Shown: positions 1 through 35,400, numbered from the stretch's first letter. The stretch is 64,000 bases of DNA from Thamnaconus septentrionalis (GCA_009823395.1 CM020510.1:7349773-7413772), one strand, 5' to 3'. Notes: generated by a model from the letters alone, not told the origin. Numbers and translations are program-made.

Positions 1-8779
<8,779 letters not shown>

Positions 8780-8788
<9 letters not shown>

Positions 8789-9000
8789 GTTGACCTTTCG
8801 TCTTCTTTTAGATCATTCGGACTTTTCGCACAGCTTCGGTTCGCGTTCGGCTCCCAGGCGGCGGAGTTATTTTCGCAGCCAGGGGCCAGTCTTGTCTGGC
8901 CCTGCCTGCTTGTTTCCAACTACTTCCGTTTCGCTCCGAGGGGGCAGGGCTTCGTCTTGACGCAATCATCTGTTAAAGTGGTACGCATCGATGTATTGGT
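8780..9000 (-). promoter_or_regulatory. CpG-rich 5' end of cpd
   Basis: The sequence around and upstream of the cpd start is GC- and CpG-rich compared with the AT-rich DNA beyond 9050, and shows no TATA box close to the start. This looks like a housekeeping CpG-island promoter, which fits the broad expression of carboxypeptidase D. The transcription start cannot be placed. Confidence 0.4.
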
Positions 9001-9936
9001 GGTACGTCGGAGGAAAACAATGCGGTCAAGTTCTTCTATGCTACGCTATGCTTTTTTTTTTTTTTTTTTCTTTTGTGGAAACGTCACGGTCGTTCAAAGA
9101 ATGGCACCGCAGTGAAGATGACTTAGACAATTATAACTGGCTATGATATTTGTATTTAAATACGTCTGGCTATGATCTTTGTATTTAAATACGTTACTCA
9201 ACCTGAGATAGAATTTCCCTTATTTGATTTAATATTGTTGACTTTCCTTAAAGGTTTATCTTCTTCTGTGTGTCTGTAACTCCGGAAAGACAATGTTTGA
9301 ACATACTGTCTCTGTATTTGTCCTAAAAACAGTAAAGAACCAGTAAAGACAAATTATTCAATTAAGCACTTGCTGGTCCTGTCAAGTCCGGGGGCTTTAA
9401 TGATGGGTCTGATAACCCTATATTTTTAGGGATTGCATCCCCGACATTTGAAGAAAAAAAAAAATACATATCACACGAAGTAAACATCTGTCACCATCTT
9501 ACTGTCTTGAGCTTTTTAGTTGTTCTGATCTACAGCTGCTGCAGGGGGCGAGCTAACAAGGGGCTCTTCCCGGCATGTGTGCGTCACAGGCATATACTCA
9601 TGTACTGTTTGATTGCGCTAGTTGCGTTATGTTTGTCCACATGATGACGAATCAAACTTTCGAAAATAAAATTTCTTTGTTGACTGAAGATAAATTGACT
9701 TTAGAGCAAAAAAAAAACAAAAAAAGAAAGAAGAAGAAACATAAAACTGTTTTGTGTTTTTGGTTAAAATCCTTGTGTTACGATTTAGACCTTTTTTTGA
9801 CGCATTTAATATTCAAAACTATCACTTAAATGCTTGTTATGTTGCAAGCAATGAAGTATAAAGTTTAGAGGAGGTGAATATGAAAATAAATCACAACTGA
9901 CATCTTTGAGTTCAGCAGCAGACTCATATATTTCTC
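9001..9936. other. Intergenic, cpd to beta-A1 crystallin
   Basis: AT-rich spacer with no gene seen. It contains a T-run at about 9051-9069 and a 29-bp near-perfect tandem duplication at 9137-9194. The open frames are low-complexity. Confidence 0.6.
9137..9194 (+). repeat. 29-bp tandem duplication
   Basis: Two adjacent 29-bp units, 9137-9165 and 9166-9194, differ at one base (A/C at unit position 12). Each unit contains GTATTTAAATACG, itself an inverted repeat. Confidence 0.85.
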
Positions 9937-9942
9937 TTTATT
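9937..9942 (-). terminator. Putative polyadenylation signal of beta-A1 crystallin
   Basis: TTTATT on the plus strand is AATAAA in the sense of the minus-strand crystallin gene. It lies about 380 nt after the stop codon, a plausible 3' UTR length. Confidence 0.5.
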
Positions 9943-10319
9943 ATAGGTTGCCCATTTCTTCCTTTTATGCATCACTTTTAGCCACAAATAGGTGAAGCCG
10001 TGACTGGCAAAACGCCTCCATTAGGTCTTATTCCCCATATCCCCTCTCTGTTGTTTTCAATTAGGAGCCTTTTGTCACTGCCAGGCTCCTCCTTCTCTCA
10101 CACATCTATCACTTTATAACATTCCTCTCAGTTTTCATGTGGCAACAGAACAAAAACACAAGCGCGCTAAACACCAGGAGGCACTGGGAGGCGTCGGCCT
10201 CAAATCACTCGGGGTGGGAGACGGAGCTCACCCGTGCCTGGAATGACTGGGTAAAGGGAGGAGTGGGGGGAGCAGGAGGAGGTAAAGAGCGGCGGGTTGG
10301 GAGAGGAGCCTTGCAGGCC

Positions 10320-11708
10320 TCACTGCTGGATTCGACGCAGCGACTGCACCTGGAAGGACTGAGCGTGGGAGCCCCACTCTCTGTAGTGTTTGTACTCGCC
10401 GCCGTGTCGATCGCACTCCAGGATGTACTGGTAGCCACGGTACCCTGGGAACTGGTAGCACACCCAGCTAGAGAAGGAGGAAGAGAAGAAGCCAGAAGTG
10501 AAGAAGAAGAAGAAGCAGTATGACTCATAAGACGTGTGATATGGTCTGCAGTCACAATGTATGACCTGTCTATATTTCTGGAACAAAGGTGACACAGCAA
10601 ATTTGCACATTTTAAATGTTTGGGGGGCTGTAAAATCTCTCCAGATCTGTCAGGAGTGTTGTGGTTGAGACTTACGCTCCACTCTGAACTTGCATAGATC
10701 CAATCTCGTTGTTGCCCCAGCCCATGGCCTGCAGAGAGGGGTAGTCATCGGTGACCTCCCACTGGTGACCCATGAAGTTCTCCTGCCCGTACAGCACCAT
10801 CTTGGACTCTTTGTGGTTCTGTGGGAACACAGTGAAGACCAATCTGCTGCTATTGTCGTAGAAACAAAACAATCTCAAAATCTGCTGCCCATTTGCAGTT
10901 TGATTAACTCTAAACCACAAACTTAGGTAAGTTCCTCTATTAGTTCATCACACAGGATCTCAAGTGAGAAACCCAAATGGTTCAAAAGGTGTTTTATTTT
11001 TATAACTGAGGGACAGTAACTCACAGCTGAGCAGATGGGGCGGAAGGACATCATCCTTTCAATGTGGTAGGCATTGCTGCCACTCCACGAGTCCCAGTGA
11101 GGATACTCTCCTCTCTCCAGCACAAACTGCTGTCCACAGAAGCTGGAGTGCTCATATCCTGCCCAGCTGTCCACAACAAGCAGATGGACACAAGCAGGAC
11201 TGTTAGTTCTCCTCAAAAAAAAACATCCCATGTGCAGTAATTAGGGGGCAATCTAATGAGATTAAATGGATTCTGCTTGAATTATAGCAGTGGAAAAAAA
11301 TAAAACAAAAACAAAACTCATCAGTTTTGTTTGAAAGTCAAACTGCGGCTGAGATCTGTCGGTCTGACTCACGCGCCACACTCCACCTTCAGGGAGCGGA
11401 TGTTGCTGACTCCGCACTCCATCACATTCTGGCATGCTGAGGTAAACTCCAGACGCTTCCCCTGGAAGTTGTCCTGGTCATAAACCGTGATCTGCAGACA
11501 GTACAAATGCATACATGTAGTATGCACATGCAGCGTGCACACACTGATGCGTGTACAAGGACACACCAATCAATGGTATCATCAGGCCAGGTACTTATTG
11601 TGAATTTTTTAATTAAACAAAAGTGTCAAGATCGGCTGCTTTGGTTATCAGCAGCTGGGAGGAGTCACTCACCTTCCATGTACCTGGGTTGGGATTGTTC
11701 AGAGCCAT
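10320..11708 (-). CDS. cryba1: Beta-A1/A3-type crystallin
   Basis: Structural refractive protein of the lens fibre cell with four Greek-key motifs in two domains. Coding exons (minus): 11673-11708, 11373-11491, 11025-11166, 10676-10818, 10320-10467, total 588 nt, 195 residues. The 119/142/143-nt pattern, one Greek key per exon, is typical of beta-A crystallins. The sequence reads [16 protein letters not shown], then [42 protein letters not shown] and the C-terminal SLRRIQQ, closest to vertebrate CRYBA1 rather than CRYBA4. The short N-terminal arm begins MALNNPNPG and corresponds to the shorter A1 start; no upstream in-frame Met is visible in the noncoding first exon. The gene is head-to-head with a beta-B1-like gene. 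Which fish paralogue (a or b) this is cannot be decided here. Confidence 0.95.
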
Positions 11709-12278
11709 GCTGCTGTGTCTCAGTGTTGGGTTACCTTCAGTGTCAAAGAGCAGAGAGAGGCAACTTAAAGGTGAAATATTTTACAAAATGTATCCAAACA
11801 TGTGCAGACAAAACTTTGCAGAAGGCTGTAAACAGAGGGCTAAATATGCTTTAGATTTATGGAGCTGATGGGACACTGAATGCTGTGATCCTCCACTGGT
11901 GTTGTGGATGAAGAAACGATGCATCAGGCAGGGTAGAAGCTAAAAGCTTCATCAAAGGCTTGCTTGTGCGTTGTAAAAAACAATCCAGATTTCTTTGTAA
12001 TGAATCAATGTAGACATTTACACTTCTACAAATGTTAATCATTTCTGCATGTTGATTATTCTCTTATGCAGCCAGTGATGGCGCCAGCGCTTTTGGCGTG
12101 TGCACAATGCCGCTCGCTCAGCCAGCGCGTGCTCAGTATATCTATGGATTTACGCGTTTGGCCTCACTCTATACATTTACGCTGCTCAGCAGAAACAATG
12201 CAGACAAAGAACAGTGAAAAAAAAAGTCAAGTGGCAGCTGTTGTCTATAGGCTGAATGGACTGAGGTGGAGGGCTTAC

Positions 12279-12338
12279 CTGGGCGGCCCCTAAAGAATAG
12301 CAGTGCAGTGCTCACAGGGGGCTCCACAGAAGTGGTGT
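12279..12338 (-). other. Noncoding first exon of beta-A1 crystallin (approximate)
   Basis: A good splice donor (CAG|GTAAG, intron starting at 12278 on the minus strand) lies about 80-90 nt downstream of the TATA box. The sequence between the expected start site (about 12335) and the donor has no ATG, so it is read as 5' UTR. The 5' boundary is inferred from TATA spacing. Confidence 0.55.
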
Positions 12339-12359
12339 CCTGACCCCAGAGTAAATGGA

Positions 12360-12369
12360 CCTATTTATA
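12360..12369 (-). promoter_or_regulatory. TATA box of beta-A1 crystallin
   Basis: TATAAATAGG on the minus strand is a strong TATA box, about 25-30 nt upstream of the inferred first exon. Crystallin promoters are commonly TATA-driven. Confidence 0.7.
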
Positions 12370-12412
12370 CGTGGTGGTGCTGGAAAGCAGCTGGGCCAGT
12401 GGGTCTGGGCCG

Positions 12413-12421
12413 GAGTCAGCA
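12413..12421 (-). promoter_or_regulatory. Maf-response half site upstream of beta-A1 crystallin
   Basis: TGCTGACTC on the minus strand matches the TGCTGA(G/C)TCA core of a MARE, the site for lens Maf factors. It lies about 45 bp upstream of the TATA box, where lens Maf elements are found in known crystallin promoters. Confidence 0.5.
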
Positions 12422-13042
12422 CATTGCTGCGGCACTCATTGTTCGGCACTGAGCTGCCGGGCTTTAGTGGGCCACAGTGGGACTGGACGGAGGGCATCGT
12501 GCCCAGTGCAAATAAGCACAAGTTCCAAAATGGCCCAGGACCAGAGGGGGGGTCGGACTAAGTCCTGGCACAGCCTGGTCCAGGAAACGGATCAGCACAG
12601 ATGTTACCACTCTGGTGGTGCAAATTAAAGGGAACACACATGTCATGGTGGAGCTCAAAGAAACAAATGACAGCATACAAGCAGACCAAGCTGACTTTTT
12701 GCTATTTTAAATCTTGATCCAGATGCAGAGAACTGGAAATGTTTTTAAAAACAAGCGTGATTGTGCCTTTTTGGTGTTTACTTACTGGGTTCTAGTGAGC
12801 AAAGCCTCTTCCTCTAATCCGCACATGTTCACCTCAGCCGATACACCACTTCTGGCCCTCTCACCTTTCCACTCACTCCTATATAGATGCACACACACAC
12901 ACACACACTCAGTCATGCGCACACAGACATTGAGTAAAGCACACAAAGATCTGCTCCTGGAGCCCCCGTATACATTCAGAACCTACGTTAATTCACATAT
13001 TCACATAATCCTTTTGTAATAAATTGATATTAGAGCAGAGAA

Positions 13043-13074
13043 ATCATTTTGTCAGCCAATCATTTTGTCAGCCA
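13043..13074 (+). repeat. 16-bp perfect tandem duplication
   Basis: ATCATTTTGTCAGCCA occurs twice without a gap (13043-13058 and 13059-13074) in the spacer between the two crystallin genes. Confidence 0.8.
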
Positions 13075-13735
13075 ACCTTTTTTTTTAACACAATTTCTTA
13101 TTTTCTCTATAATAGTAAAAAAATAAGTATGGACTCATTTAAGCATTTGTTAGGTCTCAAAAATAAACAATAATATTTGTGTGGGCAGAGGTAATTTTTA
13201 AAAGTGATATTTTTAATCCAACCTAAAACAACACCAGCAAATCAAACTGATGATTTTTTCTTTACCTTTTTTTTTAAGTAATACAAGTGTTAACAGTGTA
13301 TACCTTGAGTGTTTCAAAGTGCATGTGTTATATTGGCTATTGTGTTGGTAAAAATAAATAAATTGCTTAAAAAAGTTTTATTCTCCCGGCTGCTGTTTGC
13401 TGTGCTATAATATATATTCAATCAAACAGGCATTTCACTGATATCTTACAACTACAAACCAATATCTGATAATGAAGCAGGTGTGGATTATTTTTCTTTT
13501 ACTTTATTTACCATGAGCTATTATGCATTTCCCAAAAATCATGCATACATGCTTTCGCCTAAACACATGCCAGGAGAAAAAAAATGCATATTCCATCTGC
13601 ATTCACGTGTGGAGAGAACATGAGAGTGTATAGGTGGAGTTACATGTACAGTTCTCGTCTTTGTGCCCATCAAACAGCCAAAGAGTGTTTAACTCCGGTC
13701 TGTGCGAACAAAAGGGAGATGGATCCTGTTCTTAC

Positions 13736-13743
13736 AGTCAGCA
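13736..13743 (-). promoter_or_regulatory. Third Maf-like half site between the crystallin genes
   Basis: AGTCAGCA (minus: TGCTGACT). It shares GTCAGCACATT with the site near 12414, so the two may be related by descent or selection. Function is inferred from motif and place only. Confidence 0.35.
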
Positions 13744-13744
13744 C

Positions 13745-13781
<37 letters not shown>

Positions 13782-13925
13782 ACTAGAATAGATGCAAATG
13801 CAGATGAAAAGGGGAGATTAGATGAAAGACGAAACACACAGAATAGAGCAAAAGGGGAGAAGAAGAATAAAAAGTGAGATAAATGTATTTTGAAAGAAAG
13901 AAAACGTTAGGGTGAAGGCATTACA

Positions 13926-13968
<43 letters not shown>

Positions 13969-14064
13969 TGCATGTCAAAAGCCAGACAAACTTTTCTGCT
14001 GATGGCAGTGACTGTCCCCCCGGCGGCCTACAATGACAGCAGCGGGAAAACAAAACAGGCAGCC

Positions 14065-14073
14065 GAGTCAGCA
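14065..14073 (+). promoter_or_regulatory. Maf-response half site upstream of beta-B1-like crystallin
   Basis: GAGTCAGCA, the complement of TGCTGACTC, is the same 9-mer as upstream of the beta-A1 gene. It lies about 120 bp upstream of the TATA-like run of the plus-strand crystallin. Confidence 0.5.
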
Positions 14074-14191
14074 CGGCTTGTCTGCAGATAAGCAGTGTGA
14101 CCTTTGACCCCCACACCGGGCTCCGAAACGCTCGCAGCCAATGGGGAGACAGGATCCTGCCTCTATATGCTCGGAGCCGGTTGTGAATGTA

Positions 14192-14200
14192 TATATATAT
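14192..14200 (+). promoter_or_regulatory. TATA-like element of beta-B1-like crystallin
   Basis: TATATATAT, followed within about 70 nt by a strong donor (AACT|GTAAGT, intron from 14270). This defines a short noncoding first exon of roughly 14225-14269. Confidence 0.6.
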
Positions 14201-14836
14201 CCCTGCTTGCGAGGCCTTCCTCCATCACTCCCTCCAACCGTCGGTCCGCCTCCACTCGCGATTGTAACTGTAAGTTTTGATCCCCGGAGATCTTTCACTT
14301 TTTCGAAGAGCGACTATAGGATCCCTGGATGACTAGAGGGATGTTTTATTGTCACACCAGGACTGAAGAACAGCGCGGCACACAGGCTCGTCCTTTAAAT
14401 CTGAGCTCTTGGGCTGTAGAGATTGAAGCCAAACTGGGATTCATGTTTAGTGGCGCTCCCTTGTTGAGCAAATCATCCTGAGGTGGGACGATTTAGGAGA
14501 AAGGGTGACAGATCCTCCACCGTCATGTCTGACCAATTAGGACCAATTACAGCTTTAAGGACTTGTTGGTGATACAAAATTCAAGGATCCACTAAGTTTG
14601 TTGAGGAAATTTGGCTTTAAAGGTGTAATCAGAGTAAACCAATTGGCTCTCTTTGGGCATAAATGAAAGTGAAGTGGGAGAATTAAGATCAACTGGGGCT
14701 GGTAGGATGAACAATAAGAAAAACAGGGGGGAAAAAGCGAAAGATTGAGGGAAAACCAGCTTGTGTGTGATGTGGTAATGGAAAAGGTTTGTAACCTCTC
14801 TGCTCTTTTCTTTCTCTTCTCTCTCCAGAGCTAATC

Positions 14837-16196
14837 ATGTCCCACTCAGGTGCTCAGGGCAGCATTGGCAGCCACTCTGCCAGCGGGCTGCGCAATCAGA
14901 AGGTAACGCTGTGAAAACACAGGAGCATTTGCAATGTCTTACATCTGCACATGAGAGACACTTTCTCTAAGTCTATTGTATTTTGTTTTCCTCCTAGATA
15001 TACCTCTTTGAGTTCGAGAACTTCCAGGGCCGTAGGATGGACCTGTTCGGAGAGTGCCGCAACTTGACCGAGAAGGGTTTCGAGAAGATCGGCTCCATCA
15101 AGGTGGAGAACGGCCCGTAAGTCACTGCGTCCGCCCACCAAATATGAACATGAGCCGCAGCACGCTGTGTGTGTGGATCGCCAACCGATGGTCTCTCTCT
15201 CCGTCCAGCTGGGTGGGTTACGAGCAGCAGAACATGAACGGCGAGATGTTCATCCTGGAGAAGGGCGAGTATCCCCGCTGGGACACCTGGTCCAACAGCT
15301 ACAGATGCGACCGCCTCATGTCAGTCAGGCCCGTCCGCATGGTGAGTACAGCTGCTCAGACTGTAGTCGACTTGGAGGGAAATCTTTGTGTTGAAATGAA
15401 ATGAAATGTAAGAAGGGTTTTATTTTCATTGTCAGAAATCCAAAACACATTTTGCCTTTTGTTTACAACCGGTTGCAAAAATGCTCTGTTTTACGTATCC
15501 TGTTAAATTCAACGCTTTGAGCAAACTGAGGCTCAGATGGCAGAGCCAAAATGTGGCTTTGGTCACTAACTTGGAGTAGACATCAGCACGCTTTGTGACA
15601 TCACAAAGGGCTGAATTCCAGAACTGCAGGGATTAGGTCACATTTTCAAAAATGCATGCGAGCATGCTCGAGGTGCAGATTAATGTTTAGAATCAGTAAA
15701 GTGAATTGTGCCTTGCCTAATGAGCTCTTTAGGCGTAAAGACAAATCAAGACTATAAACCTGATTCTGTTCTTGGTTTGTCTTTTAATCGTCTAGGACCC
15801 TCAGGACCACAAGATTTGCCTGTTTGAATGCCCAAACTTCGAGGGCCGTAAGATGGAGGTGTGTGACGAGGACATCCCCAGCCTGTGGTCTTACGGCTTC
15901 CAGGATCGCGTTGCCAGCATCCAGGTTACCGGCGGAACGTAAGTCCTTCTTGATATATCCAAAGTGTGCTGGTGGCCAGAGACACGGGTCTGAGCAGTCC
16001 TTCTCCTCCTCTCCTCTCTTCACACAGCTGGGTGGGCTACCAATACCCTGGCTACCGTGGCTACCAGTACGTGCTGGAGATGGGTCCTTTCAAGACCTGG
16101 AATGACTGGGGCGCCCACCAGCCCCAGATCCAGTCCATCCGCAGAGTGAGGGACATGCAGACGCACCGCAGGGGCTGCTTCGAGATGAACGCATAG
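14837..16196 (+). CDS. crybb1: Beta-B1-like crystallin
   Basis: Lens structural crystallin with four Greek-key motifs. Coding exons: 14837-14902, 14998-15116, 15209-15341, 15796-15938, 16028-16196, total 630 nt, 209 residues. The 119/133/143-nt internal exons are the beta-B pattern. The sequence reads [65 protein letters not shown] and [12 protein letters not shown], all most like beta-B1. The N-terminal arm is only about 20 residues (Ser/Gly rich), lacking the long Pro/Ala-rich extension of mammalian beta-B1, and the tail ends GCFEMNA, so this may be one of the fish beta-B1-like paralogues rather than the direct orthologue. A noncoding exon (about 14225-14269) precedes it, and the coding start follows acceptor AG at 14827-14828. 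Confidence 0.92.
15597..15625 (+). repeat. Dispersed motif shared with cpd intron
   Basis: GTGACATCACAAAGGGCTGA occurs here in intron 4 of the crystallin gene and again near 963-984 in a cpd intron. This suggests a small old interspersed element, family unknown. Confidence 0.4.
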
Positions 16197-16604
16197 GCAC
16201 CAGGTCGGCAAGACTGTGGGCTGGCAGGAGGGAATGGCAGGGGATCGGGGCGAGCGGGCGGCGCTGGCCGTCCCTTGGAAATTCTTCAACAGCCGCTTAG
16301 CCGCACAAGCTAAAGGCTTTTGGATATTGTGAATGCTTTTACCAGTATGATTCGCGGAGGTGTCACGTGCTGCCACGGACTCCCAGATCAACTGCAACAC
16401 CTGTGAAAAACAGAAGCAATGCTCTGTGTCTACAGACCTCAAAGGAATATAGCATGTTTATCATATTTATAAAAGTGGGAAATATAGGGGTTTAAAAGAT
16501 TTCAGTTGCTAGTTTTTTGTTTATTAGTTTGTTACAGCAGTATCATACCCATTTTATTTCATTTCTACTCTACCGGCCTATGTCCTTCTAGCTGTAATGA
16601 TGCC

Positions 16605-16610
16605 AATAAA
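16605..16610 (+). terminator. Polyadenylation signal of beta-B1-like crystallin
   Basis: AATAAA about 410 nt after the stop codon. Another ATTAAATAAA lies near 17004. Confidence 0.6.
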
Positions 16611-17570
16611 GCCTGTACACCATGGTGCTCGGCCTCTCCCAGAATCCAGAGATTTTGGAGAGTGGAAAACAACACAACAGTCACATCAGCCATCACAGAC
16701 TCCTACCACGGACAGCTCTCAGCTCTGCACAGGCCCTGCAGTAAATTCCAGCCAGCAGATGGAGGCACTATAGCATCATCACACAGCAAGAAGCTCATAC
16801 AAGTGACAGGAGGAGGAGAAGTGCAGTGGTGAAACAGAGAGACAAGAGCGTCTGTGCGGGGTCGTGTTTTGCTGATGTGAATATCTTTTGGCTGTCCCAC
16901 TTTCAGCTCGTTGACGGGGGCTGTCCCAAAAGAGTATTTGCATTTTTACACTTTCTCAGGGATGCTGGCATCTGGAAAGCACACACTTTCCAATGAATGA
17001 TTCATTAAATAAAGATATTACACACCATAATGATATGATTTCATTATTTCTCACTTTTTTTTTTTTTTACTGTTCCGAAAAGAGTTAGCTTATATAGTTT
17101 TTTTTAAAATGGCACAGATTGATTTAGAATAAGAAAAAAAATGGCTTTTGGCTACTCTGATCTCACACAAACTTGGTTTTAGAAGGTTACAGCTAAATAA
17201 GCGTTGGCGGCGAGATGTTTTATCTTTAATGGCGCAGTGGGATTTATTTAATTCCAGAACCGAACTAAAATCAAAGCAAATGTTTGACTTTGTTCATCTG
17301 TCAACAGCAAACATTCATCGTGATTGTGTCGCCAAGATATATTGAGGTTGATAATCCAGTTTAGGTTCAAAGCTCGTTCTGCTGCCCTCAAGTGGCTCGC
17401 GACATTCATTCACGTGCAACAACGACGTTGGAGGTGCAAAATGCGGTGGGAATTGGGCAAGGAACTGAAACAGTTTTGTCTCTGGCGTTAATTCTTGGCA
17501 AGCCAAGGCTGCACAACTGACATTTTCTTGTCATCGTTAACAGTCATAATTCTGTTCTCGGTAGATTTCG
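16611..17570. other. Intergenic, crystallin to unc119
   Basis: No gene seen. AT-rich, with a T-run near 17058. The small open frames lack splice context or recognisable motifs. Confidence 0.6.
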
Positions 17571-18050
17571 CAGAGCCTCCGCGCGAACCACGTGCCCATC
17601 AACGCGGCCTAACACCTGAACTCAACTAAGCCCCTAGACGAGTACTGGGGTAACCCACTCGCTGCAAACCACGGACATGCGAGCCGTGGGCTGCTCGCGC
17701 GGATGACGCGGTGCGCAGACTGCGAGCCACGCACCGCGCCGCCGCTCGCTTTTAAAGCCACAGGATTTGGATTAAATCGCTTTGGAGAGAGCCGCTGAGC
17801 CTTGAGGGAGGGAGGGAGGGAGCTAAGGGGCTGATTTTTATCTTTTACCGGATCGAGAAGGGGAGGAGGCACGGAGAATGAGTTATTCTGGTAGCAGCGG
17901 CAGCAGCGCACAGCCTGAGCAGCGCGCAACCTGAGGCTGCGACGCACGTCAATCGGTTCCTGCGGCGACCGCGACGACGCCGAACCGTCCCCGGCAAAGA
18001 AGCCTCGCTGCGTTGGCCCTCACCTATCTTCCCTCCTCCCGTTCCTGGAC

Positions 18051-29123
<11,073 letters not shown>

Positions 29124-29598
29124 TGAGAGCCGCCCAACCACCCTGCCAACCTTTCCCACCTCCAGCCGTGTTTCCGTGTTTCCGGCCCCCGACAAAACGC
29201 TGGACGACTCACTGGCATCGAAACATCTTTGTCTCTTTGTCCCGTCAACTTCACTAAATCAGGTATTCAGCTGCCAGACCAATAGATTTCTCCTCTACTT
29301 TTTTCTTTTTTGTTTTTTTGTGTTGTTTTTTGTTGTTTTTTTTGCACAAGTGTTTCTGGATCCTGTCAGTTCTGTCGTCAGTTTTGGCGCAGCGTGTGCG
29401 CGTGTGGGTGAGCGGTGCGTGTGGGCAGCGGAACACATGCGGCGTCTGTACATGCTGTTGATATCACTGTGTTAAGTGTGGGCTCCACTTGATCATCGGG
29501 GGGGGAGAAAAAAAGAAATCATAATATATATATATATATATATTTATTTTTGTTAGTTTTCAATGAACTAACGAGAGGGGAAAAGGAGACCCACTGGA

Positions 29599-29604
29599 AA
29601 TAAA
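29599..29604 (+). terminator. Polyadenylation signal of unc119
   Basis: AATAAA about 475 nt after the stop codon, preceded by T-rich sequence. Confidence 0.6.
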
Positions 29605-31023
29605 GTTACCTTGCAGAAGTTGAACTATTAAAATGATTCCATTCAGATGGGAATTTGTTTAGCAATTTGTTTTGTATAGGAATTTCAAATTATCTGGTAA
29701 TATTTTTTTTTGGTAGCAAATGTCTAACTGGTCTCTCCTGTAAACCTGTCACCCAGACAGAAGTGTGTCCTTCGTCCATGTGTCATTTATTGTTCGTCTC
29801 CATGTCACTAGCGCCACTACTTCAGGAGTATTTTTTTAAAAGGGAAACTATAACTAGCCATTTTGAATCGTCAGAAAAACCTACATTAGCCAAAAAAAAA
29901 AGTCAGATAACAATTTTGATATCCAGGACGTGTCTCTGTAGTGCAGAACAATGTGTTTTACTAATTACGGTGGATGTTTTAAAAGTGTGTGAGTTGTTTT
30001 TGGTTTTCTTTGACAGCAGGAACTCCATCACTGCAATAAATCTGGGATGTGTTTTTCCAAATGTCGACATCAGTGGTCTGTGCTATTTTACAGAAAAAAA
30101 TGCAGATCTATTTTGGGGAAGTTAATTAAAAAATTCTGAAAATACGTCTAAAAAAGGGGGGGGGATCATTTAGCATTAAAGGATGAACGATGACATTAAT
30201 TTGACCTTTATTTATCTAAATTAAATGTATTTAACACAATTTACCACTGTCAGAATACATATTTTTACTTTAAAACAACCAGTTTATTTTTGTTTTGTTT
30301 TGTTTTTTGGATTGCTTTAAAATTCCTCAAGAAGTGAGAGATGTGAGTTGAAATAGTTCAAAGGAAATCTTGGTAGAACAAGATGCAGATCCTCAAAGTG
30401 TCTTGCTGCCATCTTGTGAAAAGGTGGTCTTATTGCAGCGTGCTGTGCAGGGTCTTCCCAATGGGAAACCGCTTGTGAACGTGAACTAATGCATAAACAG
30501 ATGGATAAGCTGAAGTGCAAGAAAGAGATTTTAAGCCGCAAAAGTTTTCATAAAAAAAAGAAACCGGCAAAATTGGGGAATTCATGGCAATGCAGTCTGA
30601 AACAGGTACATGTGAAAATAATATTAAATATGATTTTTATATAGAAATAGATATAGATATATATACAAGATGAAATGTTGTCACAATTTCCATGCATTCA
30701 AATTTAGGATTATTGTTGCAAATGTTTAGACTCCTAAAAACAAAAAACAAAAACAATGTTCTGATGGCAGTTCTAGTGCAGGGAAAAGCAGGAAAGTGTT
30801 AAACTAACTCATCTAAAGGCAAAAGAAGCTCCGCTGTTAATATTTAAACCATGTGCACTTCAGATGGCCTTAAACAGTGGCCTCAAGTAACATCCTAAGT
30901 ATTGTGTGGAGTCTGTCACTATGGAACCACCCTGCTAATACTGTGACATCAAGCTGCCGTGAAGCCGGCCTGGGGTGAGTGAAGCACGCGGCCATCAGGG
31001 GGCGCCAGATAGAGCACAGATCC
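29605..31023. other. Convergent spacer and 3' UTRs, unc119 / foxn1
   Basis: AT-rich sequence between two tail-to-tail genes. A TTTATT at 30283-30288 is a candidate foxn1 polyadenylation signal, giving a 3' UTR of about 740 nt. No additional gene is seen. Confidence 0.55.
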
Positions 31024-34873
<3,850 letters not shown>

Positions 34874-35041
34874 AAGCTGATGGGGAAGCCCAAAGGCCTC
34901 ACTGGGGTGACGGTTAGCCTGACGAGTCGATAGTGGGGATCTGCTGCTGCTGCTGCTGCTTATGATGATGAAGATGATGATGATGATGTCGCTGGATTAA
35001 TACGGTGGCGAGTTTGACCTTTTTCACCGATCCGTGCTCCT
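34874..35041 (-). other. 5' UTR segment of foxn1 first coding exon
   Basis: Upstream of the ATG the frame stays open to an in-frame stop near 35000 with no earlier Met. The stretch contains (CAG)6 and (CAT)n runs on the sense strand. A good acceptor (CTCTTTCCAG) ends at 35042, so the exon probably starts at about 35041 and is preceded by a noncoding exon. A second AG within the stretch (sense ...CGTCAG) could also serve. Confidence 0.45.
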
Positions 35042-35234
35042 GGAAAGAGACAATACAAACAGTATGTAGACATTTTTTACCCACAGGGTGGCGCAATTCA
35101 AATCAAACAGTGTGACATTTCTATGTTGACGACACACTGCGTGATTTGAACAATGGTAGACTAGACTAGGCTAGACTTGGGAATAATAATTAGCCAGTGA
35201 GATGTCATACACATCATCTACTTTCTATCACCGC

Positions 35235-35400
35235 TTTCTTTGCAGTCAGGGTAACAGGGCCACACAGACAAACAACCTTTCGCAGTCATGGTTTCAGAGA
35301 AAACCCACACAGACGCAGGATTCACATGGAAAACTCCCACACAGAACAACTCCGGACTCGGGGAGGGTGGGGGATCAAAGCCGCAACCCATTCATAAAAT
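35235..35400 (+). mobile_element. Decayed interspersed repeat (common teleost family)
   Basis: The order of phrases CAGGGCCACACAGACAAACA, GAGAAAACCCACACAGACGC and ACTCCCACACAGAACAAC matches, with decay, a very common vertebrate/teleost repeat whose full form reads from a 'gccacacacagacaaacaac' phrase to 'aactccacacagaaag'. I recognise the pattern but cannot name the family with certainty. Confidence 0.5.

Larger units (their letters stand above)
12422..14064. other. Shared intergenic region of the crystallin pair
   Basis: About 1.6 kb between the two divergent crystallin promoters. It holds CA repeats (near 12889-12908 and 13748-13777), a long GT repeat (about 13928-13965), the 16-bp duplication and a third Maf-like core at 13736-13743. 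No coding sequence is seen. Confidence 0.7.

Noticed and set aside
29655..30125. Open frame of 156 codons after unc119
   Set aside because: It lies just beyond the unc119 polyadenylation signal in AT-rich DNA, is rich in Phe/Ser/Cys and has no family resemblance. Probably chance.
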